Part shown: positions 1 through 11,731 of the stretch, in pieces | Numbering within the stretch: the stretch's first letter is position 1 | How the letters are laid out: each line of letters begins with the position of its first letter | NCBI GenBank assembly: GCA_000310025.1 | Contig: FN649727.1 | Location: forward strand, 8,586,405-8,650,404 | Source: Ectocarpus siliculosus | Lineage: Eukaryota > Sar > Phaeophyceae > Ectocarpales > Ectocarpaceae | Length of the DNA: 64,000 bases | Direction: 5' to 3' | Notes under the pieces: generated by a model | Told to the model about the DNA's origin: nothing | Database searches by the model: none | Seen by the model: the letters and a program-made list of their open reading frames with translations, nothing else | Program-made: the position numbers and the translations under genes

Positions 1-39
1 TGCATCAGTCGCAACACTGTCCAACACCCTCAACCTTAC

Positions 40-3000
40 CCCTAGCAAGCCCCCGATGAGGACCTCCGGTACAGCGATATCCACGGTTCGGAAAGGCCTC
101 CCGCTGAACTCGGAGAACTCGTCCATGAAAGCCCCGAACAGCAGGAAGCACGCCAGCGACGCCGATCCGATGCTGTAGCCCTGCTCGTTTTCCACCGACG
201 AAACGGCAAACAAGTTGGGAAATGAAAAAAATAAGGACAAGAATACCTTAACGGCTGCCAGGCACGTCAAGAAAGCGCGGCACACGTCAAATCACCACAA
301 AATTGTGGGCAAACGGACACCCACCCTTTGACCGACTTTCACAACTCGAATATCCCGCAACCGAGATGGTGGTTAACAGGTGGTAACGCCGAAAAGGGTG
401 GTTCTGAAGAAGACGTGTGGGGGGCTTCTCCTGCATCTATTGGTCGGGTTTCGCAACCTCTTGGTCGCGAAGCGAACGGAATCTTACAAAATGGTCTCGG
501 GGGTGCGAGTGCTCGCGATGAAACCGTTCAGTTGTCGACAGCAAAAACCACGGAGCCCGCAGCAGTCGTGGAACAAGAAAATAGCTCGCTGAACACACGG
601 AGCGTCTCCTGAAACTTGCAGGGCATGTAGCAACAAAGATGGCGGAATGCTACACTTCACTGCGACTTGCTTCTGCCAGAGTTTCACTTCCACCATCCTC
701 TGCGCAATCTTACAGTACCATGTCTAGCAACCGGCATCCTTCCAGAATGAGCGAAGTCCTTGCTAACCGGTCCTGACCTTAGTGATGGCCTTTGTCACGT
801 TGCCGGCGGCATCGAGGCGGTCGGTTGTTTCTCTGACGAACTCCGGCTGCTGGCTCATCTCCGCGATCCCGCCGGCGTTGTCCGCGATAGGACCTTCCCA
901 GGGAGATACGAAAGCGGCACAATACGAGTAACAGCGAGGGTGTATACATGTTGGTCATCAAAGGCGCCAAGTGCTGCCTGCGCGGCCAAACGCCAAACTC
1001 TGTCCGGCAAAATCGTACTGTACGTCGTATGTACATCACGCCTCTCTTCCGCTAGCGAAACAATTTCAGTGGTGCAACTCCATGCGTGTACTCGACCAAG
1101 ATAACCCTTGCATCAATACTGCGGGGTCGCTCACCGAAGTTGTTCATCGAGAGCACGTACACGGCGCTGCTGAGCATGCCCATGGTCGCAACCGCCGTCC
1201 CGAAAATCCCAGCGCTGTGCCCTTCCCCCACGCCCGAGGTCCGGCCTAGGTGGTAGGCCGCGATAACCGCCACGCTCACGGTGATGCAGGGGATGACCGT
1301 GCTCTTCATACCCACGGCCACGCCCGTGATGATGTTTGTCCCGTGTCCCGTGGTACTTGCTTCCGCGATGCTCCTCACGGGCGCGTACACGTAGTCGGTG
1401 TAGTACTGAGGGAGGGAGGGAGGGAGGGAGGTTTCGGCAGGGACGAGGCAGTGGGGCGACAGACAGTGGGCGGCATGGGGATTCAACACTTTGTGCCGGG
1501 AAGTCGTGAGGAGTGTAGGCTGGGCCCGTGAGACATGGAGACATGGAGTTATAATAGTAACATTCGGGGCTCCGAAGAGCTACTTAGAAAAACTTGACAT
1601 GTTTTGCATGGATTCGTCTCCCGATTGGTGTTTCTACGCAACGAATCTCGATCAACGGCATGAACCCGCGTTTTTCACCCGCGCATGACAATATTCGGCG
1701 ATGCAGCAGTCGGGAGCGGCTCGATATAAAAAGGTCCGCGCGCAACAGGCATTGACACACGGACTGCCATGTTTTAGTGAGCAAGGAGCCACCCATGAAG
1801 AAAGGTAGGACTCCTTTCAACCATTGCAGACGAATTTCTTGACATTTCGGAAAGTGGAATGGCGCACGACATTCTCACAAGACTACTTGGGCACGAAATG
1901 CGACTGCTGTGTGCACCCATCTATCTATCTATCTATCTATCTAGTTATCACACCTGCGTCGAGAGAATGAAGACGTAGGCCGTGACCATGCCCACTATCC
2001 CACACCCGAAGAAATGCAGCCACGCTGACGGAGAGTCCTCCACGTATAGAAGCCAGCGCGATATGATCGCGAAGCCAGTGAGCGCCAGCGCGAAGCTAAC
2101 TCTGTTCGTTACAGGAGATAGGTCAGGCGCGGGGGGGTAGTGGCAGCCACATGTGAGGGGGCGACCGGATGAGCGACGTCTAATACTCGGTTGGCAGCGA
2201 TGTGCGTCACAACTTGAAACAGCAGACAGCACACGAAAAGTGCATCTCTTCGTTCCGACACGATACATTCACAAGGATACCAGGATGGCAGGATATGGTA
2301 ATCTACCACCTCGGGCAGCACCACAGGAGGGGCGAACGGCAATCATGCTGGCCTGCATATAAAATTCTCGCCAATGGCTAACTAGACCTTCCACCGATCG
2401 AGAGGTGCGGTGTCAGTCGACAGCACACAAGACAGGACCACCAAAATTACTTTGCAACCGGCGGTCTCTCAACCCTTAACCCACCGGCGGTCAACAACGG
2501 CAACAACGACGTAGCCGCCAAGAACAAAATCCACAGACAAAATGGGACAGGCACCTGTAACCGCGAGTGAGCTGGTCCATCGGGTTCGTGACGGAGTGCG
2601 CGGCAGCGGTCACGAAAAGGATCCCGACAGAGCTGACGACGATGTCCAAGGCGTGGACAACTACCGGGAAGAAAATGAACGGCACCGCCGAAGGGAGGGA
2701 CGCCTGCCCAGGCCCACGGAAAACCAAGAGAGAAAACAAGCACAGAGGGCCGGGGAAGCAGCGTAGGAGAAGAGGTTTCAACCAACGACAACGCCACTAT
2801 TGGGAAACCCTGCTTAGTGAACACAGACCAAAACAAATACAGAGAATCTACGAGCAACAGCGCGCAGCTAGGATACTAACCACGGAAGTAAGCGGTGCTT
2901 AAGATGAAACCACTGCGGCCTACGGTCCGAAAGGGTATCGTCCGTAGATAGCATCCCTCGTGTTGTAGGCGCACCTCTTTCGCAAGAGTAGATCCTAGGA

Positions 3001-5329
3001 TCATGGCTCCAATCATCTCCGCCGCGACGCTCTCGAACACGTCTGCGCTGCTCCCGACGCAGTCCCCGACCATGTCGCCCACCAAGTCCGCCACCACGGC
3101 GGGATTTCGGGGGTCGTCCTCCGGGATGCCGGTCTCCACCTTTCCTCGTCGCAATATGAATGTTTTCGCACGGCACGAAGAGGGTGGCGGGAGTGATGTG
3201 TGATAATGTGCGTGCGTTGGCGGCTGTTAGTCGGGTCTCCTCTTTGCTACGACGACAAAACGCGGACATGTATGCATAGCCTTGACTGTGGTCGAAATTC
3301 CGCCAGTGATGATGCTGGTGACATTTTCGGAGACCCGCGTGCCCAGCCGTTCGGTCGCTAAAAACAAGGAGCAAGCGTGGGTTGAGGAGGAGCAGGGATG
3401 GTGTTGCTCCGTCACTACCGAGACAACGAGTACGCCATCGGCACGGAAGGGGGCCGGCCAATAGTAACACATTGGGTACTACCGCCGTCAACCGTGCTGC
3501 TGCTGTTGCCTTCAGCTCTCACCTTGCCGACGAGGTCTGCGCCGACATCCGCAGCCTTGGTGTATATGCCGCCACCGAGCTGAAAAGCAAGCGAGTTGAG
3601 GGTCGCAAACGGTATCGTATCATAAACAACACGCAGTAGAGGAAACGACGGGATTGGTGTCCGACAACGTGGAACTGTCGACGACGAACCAGGCCCCTCC
3701 ACCTCTGTAGCACGTCGTTTGATCGGATCGTGCTTACTGGTGCAAAGAACATGGTCGTAGCTTGCTGCTTGGCACCCCATCACTACACCGACCCAAACCC
3801 TGGCTCGTTGCTCTTCACCTTTCAATGTCCCTCCCGTCACCCAAAGCAGTGCCCCGCCCCTCCCCCACGCCCAGAAGCGCAACAGCTCAAACAGCCCCTA
3901 TCCTCAGTAGTGCTATCCGTACAGCAAGCCCCCCCCCCACTCTGTGTGCATGTTCTATCGGGGTTGCTCTTATTCCAGTCCCTCTTCAGAATTCCTGCCC
4001 GCCCCTGGTGGTCCTTGCACCCACCTGCATGAACAGCGCCACAAACGACGCTCCGAAGCCGTAGCCAACCATCAGCACGGGAACGTCGGTGTCGTCCAGC
4101 ACGCCCCTCGCCACGTACCAAGTGTAGAGGGCCACGTACAGAAGCGTCACCCCCGCGACGCACAGCGTGATGTCCAGGACGGCACTGAAGGCACCGCCGC
4201 GGAAGCAAATCACCAAGGCCTCGCCGTACCCTCGTCGGGCGGCGCTCGCTACACGGATGTTGGCGTGCGCGCTAACCCACCTGTGGTGTCGTCAACAACA
4301 ACAACAGCAGCAAATGCCCCAAGACAGGGTCATTTTCAAGACACACACAATACGTGAGATACGACAAAGTCATTATTAGTAGTTCAACAACCGGAGACAG
4401 CGTGGATTCGAGCACCGTAAAAGCACACACTGGCGGGACGATTGTTTCAGAAGCGGATATTGACAAGTCCCGTCGCTCTTGATGGAACAACAAGTACTCA
4501 CATGGAGATGTACCCGGCCGCTGCGGAACACAAGGCTCCGACGAGAAAACAGGCCCCGCTGATCAGGCCCAGCGTCGTGTTTCCGATCCGACGCACCCCG
4601 GTGTTCTGCAGCTCGGAAGATCCCGTCGGTCTTAGTACGTAGCTCATCACAATGAATGCAAGCAAGAAGACGGCGATCTTTGCAATGGCCGTGTACTGCA
4701 CCTTGAGGAAGCCTTCGGCTCCCTCCTTTGGGTCACATACAACACACGTAGTCGAGATACGCACACGGAGAGAGAGAGAGAGTGAGAGACAGCTAGAGGT
4801 GAGTCCGTGTTGTACGACGATGGCGAGGGAACTGGCGAGACGTGACAGACACCTTATTGAACACATTCCTCCAAAAAAATGTAGTAGGCCAATACTGGGG
4901 GGAAGGAGACCCTATGGCAAAAAAGCACTTGGACATACACCGGCGCAGAACCGACACTCAACTCCGCCAACCAACATCCCAGCACATGTATTGTAAGATA
5001 TCACAGCCATATCCAATGACGATCATTGCACCACACGACCCGCCCTTGTCTTGTCATAGTCCCTGCCTCAACGTTCTGGTCCTTCCTTGACAAACCTTGA
5101 TCGGGTCGGACACGGCGCGCATGGCCGGTGTCCCATCATCTTTGCTCAACACGCTATCCGACAGCCACCCGGTTACCAAGATGCCCGCGCTGCAGCACCC
5201 CATCACCAGAATGATGGGCTTGGTTCCAGAGGGCATGAGGAGCAAGAGAAGGAGAGTCGCCACCGCCGTTGCAGCTAGGCCCGGTGCCGTCTTGACTGGC
5301 AGCCTGTGGTAGGCCGGCGAGAATCTCGA
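40..5329 (-). CDS. H+-translocating inorganic pyrophosphatase, K+-independent (AVP2-like), partial
   Basis: Integral-membrane pump that couples pyrophosphate hydrolysis to proton transport into vacuole or Golgi-type compartments. Ten exons fit in phase: 5329-5096, 4725-4502, 4280-4025, 3579-3523, 3139-2975, 2703-2555, 2101-1954, 1405-1135, 893-778, 180-40. They encode about 587 residues of an expected 750-800. Signatures include [42 protein letters not shown], the PPi/Mg site [33 protein letters not shown] and [18 protein letters not shown]. The GNVTKA motif has Lys where K+-dependent pumps have Ala, and the [14 protein letters not shown] segment resembles plant AVP2; both point to the K+-independent class. 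The C-terminus lies beyond the left edge (donor GTAAGG after GGLLG). The exon at 5329 opens at an acceptor behind a pyrimidine tract, so a first exon upstream is missing. Confidence 0.95.
1921..1943. repeat. (CTAT)n microsatellite in pyrophosphatase intron
   Basis: Perfect tetranucleotide run directly downstream (on the minus strand) of the donor at 1953. It is intronic and has no visible function. Confidence 0.9.
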
Positions 5330-7117
5330 CTGGATAGAGAGGGGGGGTGGGGGTAGGGATTGCCTGTAAGCAAGGTAAGGGCGGAAAAGGGGTACAACGT
5401 CTGCTTTCCCCGAGAACAACACGAGCCGTAGTACTAGGCTCTAACGCTGTGGAGGACCTTTGTTGATCTTGGAAGGTGATTTTTAGTTTTTGGTCGCGGG
5501 CAGGACTGCTCGACGATGGGCAGAACCGCCGTTGCTACAGTAAACATGTTTGGCTCATTCCTGGGGACTGCTGTTGCGAGCTTTTTCGAGCAGCGGGAAG
5601 GCGGTGTCGACATAACGATGATAACGGCTGCTTGTGCTAACAACGTTCGCCGAGTACTTGTGCCCCACATAAACAAAGCCCTGCTTGTAGCACATATGTG
5701 GTGGTGTGTGGTGCCTATCGTGTTGTCGAGACCGACCTCGCGGACTTCAGCAGTAGAGACGAAAACAACAAAAACGGACTCACTCGCGGCGTATGCATAC
5801 AACGTACATTACATGTATCTTGGTCATCTGTGTACATTGTACCCACAAATGCTGAGCATCAGGTCGCTGATATTGTATATGCAAAACGAGGCCAACACAG
5901 CCCGACAGTTCTTATCAGTGCACTGCAGGTGAACCCGTCATCTGTGGGAGGCAGAGGGGTGTGTGAGCACACCGTGAAGCATGCATACATTGGGGGGAGA
6001 ACTGAACCAAACCAGTACGTATGATACCATGGTACTCCGTACGAAATTACCCCGCTTGGGGGAAACGTTCATCTACAGGCCAAGCCGGTCGCCCCGGTGG
6101 TCTAGTTGGTATCCTCGAAACCTTCTAGAGGTCACAGGTCAGGGGTTCGAATCCTGGCGCAAGCGAGCTTTTCTTGCAAAGCGAGTTTTTCTCTCGCTTC
6201 CGCTACTGGCCTAGTGGATGGCGCTAGTCCGTGTGTACACAGAGGGAAGAGAGTGCTGAACTCTTCTCGCAATAAAAATCGAAGGCAAAGTACCGCAGGA
6301 TGGGAGGGTAGAGAGGGGCTCTTCTGTGTGACCACGGGTTGGAGTAAACGGCACTATTTAGTGCTGTGAGCGCTGATTTGAAGTGAAGAAAAAAAAAAAA
6401 GTGCGGGGTATCTGCAGAGCACAACGCCCAGGCCGTGCGACGACCACTACAACATGCATGCACCAAGGACATATTAATACCAGCTTGGCACCCCCGCCGC
6501 AAAGACGGCGGGTGTGCCACGGCTGTACCCACCTTCTTCGCAGCGCCGGTACCGAATGCGGTGCCAGCAGAGGCAGCTTCCGGATCCATAATGCTCCCTC
6601 CTCCCTCCATGCTGCCGATGCGGTTCGCACCATAACCAAGCGCCAGGCTAGGAGAACCGACTCCCGCGGCCCGTCTCATCTTGGCGTAGCGCAAGGTCAG
6701 AGAGAAGCACCGAGACGAGGAGGACTCCCCTGCTGCTGTGCCCACAGCCCACAGCAACTCACCCGGCTGTCGGGGACCCGGCGCTCCCCTCATCCGTTAA
6801 ATAGCACCCCTCTCGGCATACCTGAGACTACACTGCGGAGCCCCAAGGGAACGATCTCGCCGCATCATGCACCTGGCACTGCTGCTGCATGCACTGCTGC
6901 TGCCACTACACTCATCCCCATCGGCTTCCTCAGTCCTCTGACTGCTGACCTGCCATACGAGCCTACGGTCGTAACACAACACAACGCTACGCGTGCGATT
7001 GCAAGAGGACAGAGTGCTACCCTCGTACGCCAATCAATACCAAACAAAGACGATCCAGTTGGACACCAGTGTCCGAGACGATGTCAGCTTCGAAACGTAA
7101 AGACCGGTTACACGTTG
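5330..7117. other. Intergenic, possibly holding the pyrophosphatase 5' exon
   Basis: No gene can be supported here. The missing first exon(s) of the pyrophosphatase should lie in the left part on the minus strand. A 138-codon ATG ORF at 5516-5932 (+) has no recognisable domain and is probably chance. A tRNA-like segment lies near 6.1 kb. From 6383 the ankyrin frame is open upstream of its first convincing Met, but that stretch is low-complexity and shows no domain. Confidence 0.6.
6086..6165 (+). repeat. tRNA-like segment, probable SINE head
   Basis: An A-box-like TGGTCTAGTTGG and a perfect B-box GGTTCGAATCC are correctly spaced for a Pol III internal promoter. The flanks do not form an acceptor stem and the T-stem pairs only partly, so this is not a working tRNA. 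A tRNA-derived SINE or tRNA relic is the best reading. No second copy was found in the window to confirm it. Confidence 0.4.
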
Positions 7118-8593
7118 ATGGCTTCCATATTCAAACTTGTCCAGGAGGAGGCGACTCCCGAGCAGTGGAAGCAGTGGCTTCGAGTACCTCTGGAGCATGC
7201 CGCGGCGAAAGGGAACTTGGATCTCTTCACACGGCTGATGGACGCTGGTGCTGACGGTTGCTCAGGCTGGCGGGGATGCTATGGCCGAACGCTGCTGGGC
7301 GCGGCTGCATGCGGCGACGGCGACCAGATGGTCCGGGCTTTACTCGAAGCGGGAGCGACGGATGATGTAAACCGTCCGCTTCGGGACTAAAAACAATCTG
7401 CTCTCCACGTTGCGGCCGCGCGAGGTGCTGAGGACTCATGCAGCGCGCTTATGATCGCTGGAGCAGACCCGAACGTGCTTGACATCGGGAAGAGAAGTCC
7501 TCTCCACCTCGCTGCCGAAGCGGGGCACCACCGGGTGGTACGTGTCATTCTTCTGAAAGGGGCCGACGTAGATAAATTGACGTGCTTGTCCAAAACTCCT
7601 CTGCGCTTGGCTGCTTCAAAGGGCCACACGCTGTGCGTCTCTGAGCGTTTGCTGGGCCGTGCAGATAAGGACCGTGCTGGCAGTTTTCTGGGTACTACGC
7701 CACTTGTTCAACGCGGCAGAAAACAACCACCTCGGTGTCGTCAAGAAGCTTTGACTGCAGGTGCCGACAGTCGCCGTCCCACCCTCGGCCACTACTTTCC
7801 ATTCGACATTGCTGCAAGGCGTGGTCACGCGAACATCTTGAAAGCCTTCCTTGAAACAGGAACTGAAGTGGTCGCCGCCGATGGCAACGGGTGGACAGCC
7901 CTACACGGAGCTGCATCCGGCATACCTTCCCTTGACAACCGCGGTACTATCCGTGTTCTGTTGGAAGCTGGGGTTAATGTCAACGCAAAGGCCACCTGCC
8001 GCAGCTTGTACACGCCGCTCCATTTAACGGTCGATTATCGGGTAGCATCGGTCGGCATGGTTGGGGCCCTGTTGGAGGGAGGGGCCGACGTCAACGCACG
8101 CGCTGAACGCGACCAGACACCACTGCACGTAGCTGGCGGGCGTTCGAATGTGGCGGCTGTTGAGCTTCTGCTGCGTTGTGGGGTAGATGAAAAGCTCACG
8201 AACGACGATGGAGATACCCCCGCAGACGTGATAGGAGCAGCAGATCACGCGGGCCACATGGTCGACAATGAAGCCGACAACCAGCGCATTCTCCGAATGC
8301 TGGCACGCGCCCCAGCCGACATGGCGTCGCCGCGGCTGGCTGGTGCTGAGCCGTTACCGCCCGACCAGGGTGGAGATCGAGATCGCAAACGGGAGTTACA
8401 GTAGTATCAGCAATGGTTGCTTCTCTAAGGTGGCGAAGGTCAGCGGAGAGGATTCCAGTCGGGATGATGAGGAGACGGAAGACCAAATGGTGGTCGACTG
8501 GAGGGATTTGGTGGGCAGGCTGGTCGGACTGGGGTCTGACAGCGTGTTCCGCTTAGTGGTTGCTTCCTGTGAGGTACGAGGGCGGGGAAGACT
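7118..8593 (+). pseudogene. Ankyrin-repeat protein, decayed
   Basis: From the ATG at 7118 (MASIFKLVQEEATPEQWKQW) one frame carries about ten ankyrin units with repeated cores such as SPLHLAAEAGHHRVV, TALHGAASG, TPLHLTVDYR and TPLHVAGG. Ankyrin repeats are protein-binding scaffolds; this N-terminus looks like a multigene family I associate with Ectocarpus. Three lesions are visible. A TAA stop at 7388-7390 interrupts a unit that continues in frame. Between about 7705 and 7755 the ankyrin consensus (AAENNHLGVVKKL) is in the +1 frame, bounded by compensating one-base indels. After ARAPAD near 8320 the C-terminal tail (WRRRGWLVLSR to VVDWRDLVGRLVGLGSDS) is in another frame, because five bases present in the downstream duplicate are missing. 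An intron spanning the stop cannot be excluded, but no splice sites fit well. Confidence 0.75.
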
Positions 8594-9521
8594 CTTGCCG
8601 TACCATTGATGGAATTCGATGCCAAAGAGAGGTAGAGGTAGACGGCGTATTCTCTTGATCACTGCCGTGCACAAGGTCGCAACTTGCGAAACATGTTTTT
8701 CTCGATTGCTTCTCATAATCAATTCCGCGGTCGACATATAGGAAATTGATCGTCGCCCGGTACGTTTTTTTTCACGTATAATGCAACCTGTGTAAGGTTT
8801 CGCACAGCGGATGGGTAAAAATTGCTGTAAGTCCATACATTAGAAACACGTCGTATGGGGGTGTGAAATGAACAAAGTTTTTGAACGTTTCTGGCCGATC
8901 ATGAAAATATCTAGGGTTAAATCATTTCCCTTTCGGGGGCGAGAGCCAACTACTGCTGTGTCCTCCTCATGATGTCGGTCATGTGCTGTGATAGACTCTT
9001 GGCGCTTGTCGCACGGCCTGCACCTATAGCTGGTCGTGCTGCAGGTAGCCATGTCGTTCAGAACGCTAGCGGGGGCGTCAAGTCGACCGACTTCCCGCAC
9101 AACGTGTTGTCCTGTGCGCACCACTAGCAGTGCAATCCACGGCTCTTGCTTGCACGCGTTCTCTACCGTTTGATGCCATTGACGATCTCTGCTACAACTG
9201 GCTAGAGCATGTAACTCCCGCTGTCACTCTTGCATAGTTAGACACATGAAGTGGCCCCACAAACAAGATGTTGTCATATGTCCTTTGACGAAGCGCCGTC
9301 TTTCTGCCTGCCCCCCCCCCCCCCCCCCGCCACGGCTTCCGTTGTTTAGGTTTCGCCGGAGCGGTGTCCTTTGTTCGAGCCAAACGGAGTCGTCTAGTTA
9401 TTCGCGCCGAGTGGTGGCCACTGAAATATTTGGATGGTCAATATACCGTCTGGACAGTTGGTGTTGACGCAGGTGTGCCAGGACTGAACCCTGGACGAGA
9501 AGCTGAACCTTGGTTGTCGCT
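8230..9521 (+). repeat. Tandem duplication, copy 1
   Basis: Unit of about 1.29 kb that begins inside the last ankyrin unit (GTGATAGGAGCA) and runs through the ankyrin 3' end, the downstream flank (GAGAGCCAACTACTGCTGTG) and the segment with GTCCTTTGTTCGAGCCAAAC. It abuts copy 2. Only the ankyrin tail has recognisable coding content. Confidence 0.85.
9311..9328. repeat. Poly-C run in duplication copy 1
   Basis: Eighteen consecutive C. The corresponding part of copy 2 (about 10545-10560) lacks it, so it arose after the duplication or was lost from copy 2. Its length may be unreliable in the assembly. Confidence 0.85.
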
Positions 9522-10740
9522 TGATAGGAGCATCGAGTTCTGCGACCCGCATGAGCCGCGCAGAATCCGACAACTAGCACATTCTCCGAATGCTGGCACG
9601 CTCCCCAGCCGATAGGTCATGGCGTCGCCGCCGCTGGTTCGTGTTGAGCCGTTACCACCCGACCAAGGAGAAGATCGAGATCGAAAACGGGAGTTACAGT
9701 AGTATCAGCAATGGTTGCTCCTCCGAGGTGGCGACGGTCAGCGGAGAGGATTCCAGTCGGGATGATGAGGAGACGGAAGACCAGATGGTGGTCGACTGGA
9801 GGGATTTGGTGGGCAGGCTGGTCGGACTGGGGTCTGACAGCGTGTTCCGTTTGGTGGTTGACTTTCTGTGAGGTACGAGGGCAGGGAAGACTCTTGATTA
9901 CTGCCTTGCACAAGCACTAAACCTCCGGAAAGAGCTTGTTTTTCTCGACTGCTTCTCGCCATCAATTCCGCGGTCGACATATGTATAGGAAATTGATCGT
10001 GGCCCGATACGTGTTGTTCACATATGGTGCATGCCCTGTAGCGTTTCGCGCAGCGGGTGGGTAAAAGTTTTGCATATTCGATGCATTGGAAACACGTCGT
10101 ACGGGGTGCGAAACGACCGAAGTTTTCTAGCGGTTTTGGGCTGAACACGAAAATATCTAGGGCTAGATCATTGGTCGGTTACCGGCGATAGCTTTTGCCA
10201 TTCGGGAGCGAGAGCCAACTACTGCTGTGTCCTGCTCACGGTTTCGGTAATGTGCTGTGATTGGCTCTTGGGGTTTGTCCAACATCCTGAACCTATAAGC
10301 TGGTCGTGCTGCAGTTAACCATGCCGTTCAGAATGCTAGCGGATGCGTCAAGTCGACCGACTTCAAGCACAAAACGTGCTGTCCTGTGCGGACCACTGGC
10401 GTACCATCCACGGCCCTCTCTACGTAATGATACCATATTGCTACTGGCGGGGGCATGTAGCTCCCTGTGGTACTGTTGCATGATATCACGGAATTAACTC
10501 ACAATATGATGTTGATAAGTGTTCTCTGACCAAGCGCCGTCTTTCTGCTGTTTCCCCTCATGACTACAGCTGTCCAACGGTGTCCTTTGTTCGAGCCAAA
10601 CGGAGTCGTCTGGTTCTTCGCGCCGGTTGGTGGCCACATAAGTATTTGGATGGTGCAGATGCCGTCTGGAGAGTTGGCGGAGACGCAGGTGTGCCGGGGC
10701 TGCATCCTGGGCGAGAGCTGAACCTTAGTTGTCGCTTGAG
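9522..10740 (+). repeat. Tandem duplication, copy 2, with ankyrin-tail fragment
   Basis: Direct repeat of 8230-9521 with scattered substitutions and small indels. It carries the ankyrin C-terminal tail at about 9570-9871 in a single open frame (LARSPADRSWRRRRWF to LGSDSVFRLVVDFL), but a TAG replaces the CAG codon found in copy 1 just upstream, and there is no ankyrin body. It is a gene fragment, not a second gene. Confidence 0.85.
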
Positions 10741-11731
10741 CGTAGGGCTATGTGCGGTTCTCTCTTTCTTTCACCCAAACTATGATTGCGCGACCGCGCG
10801 CCCGACCTCGAACATGCTGCTATTTTCCTCGATGCGTGCCATGTCCGCGATTTTGTCGAGGTTTCCGCCCTTCTTTTTTGGTCTCCTCGATTCCGTTGCG
10901 CCTATGGATGAAGACGTTCTCTTTGTTGATTTCGCGTGGTCCGTTTGTACAAGCAAAAACCGTGACGAGGTTGTCACTCAAGCCTGGCTGCGTTGTTTCT
11001 GCCGGCAGCATGCGAGCCGGGCAATAGTAACGACAAAACAGCGTTTGGATGCTTTCAACACTGGCGGACCAAGCTTGTTTTGCGTATGGACGCCCCACCA
11101 ATCAATCCAGCATTGGTTGTCTTTCGGCTTTCCCCACAAGTTGTTTGCCGTTTGTTCTGGGTGGTTTGGGACGTATGTCGACTCAACGGTGGGCATACGT
11201 TCACATTTGTTTGTTTCCGAAGGTAGCGTCGTATGTCTCTCGTCGTGTAGCTCAAATCTGTTGCTACTGTTGCGGGGTCTGTCGCAGGAAACGTGTAGCA
11301 ACCTTACGTATGCCTCTCGTGCGGGGAGGGGGGGGAAGGGGCGTTGGACGCAGGGTACGTACGTCGCCGTGGTCCCGTGACACATATTGTGTTGGTACAT
11401 TCACCGTATATCTTTCCGGGGTGATCGTCGGAACCCACTTGGTACAACTCTACAGAGTAGTACGTCTGGCGTTCAGAAAACACCACAGAAACGGAATCCA
11501 GAGAAATATAGAATCCTCCGGCACTCACGATATGACTTGTTGCTTGACGGTCACTTTTTGCAACAATACGCTTGGCCGGCTTCGGGAGTAGTGCCTTCTC
11601 TTCTCCACTAACTTTCTGAACCATGTTAGTCATTACATTCAAAACGAGCGGGGACCCCTTGCACTCAATTGGACAGCACCCACGTCGTTTATACATTCCG
11701 CCCCTCTGGCATTTCAACTTCCCCGGCCATT
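10741..11731. other. Intergenic with one uncertain ORF
   Basis: A plus-strand frame open to 11380 has its first internal ATG near 10814 and would give about 189 residues. It is Ser/Phe-rich, has no domain I recognise, and overlaps open frames on the minus strand. I regard it as non-coding or a decayed element. The right end holds the 3' flank of the dynein gene. Confidence 0.4.

Noticed and set aside
5516-5932. 138-codon ATG ORF on the plus strand
   Set aside because: No domain, no splice context, and it overlaps the expected 5' region of the minus-strand pyrophosphatase.
6383-7117. Upstream extension of the ankyrin frame
   Set aside because: Low-complexity sequence with no ankyrin unit; the family-typical start MASIFKLV at 7118 is a better choice.
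10580-11380. 266-codon open frame after the tandem duplication
   Set aside because: No ATG in the first 78 codons, Ser/Phe-biased, no domain, and the opposite strand is equally open.
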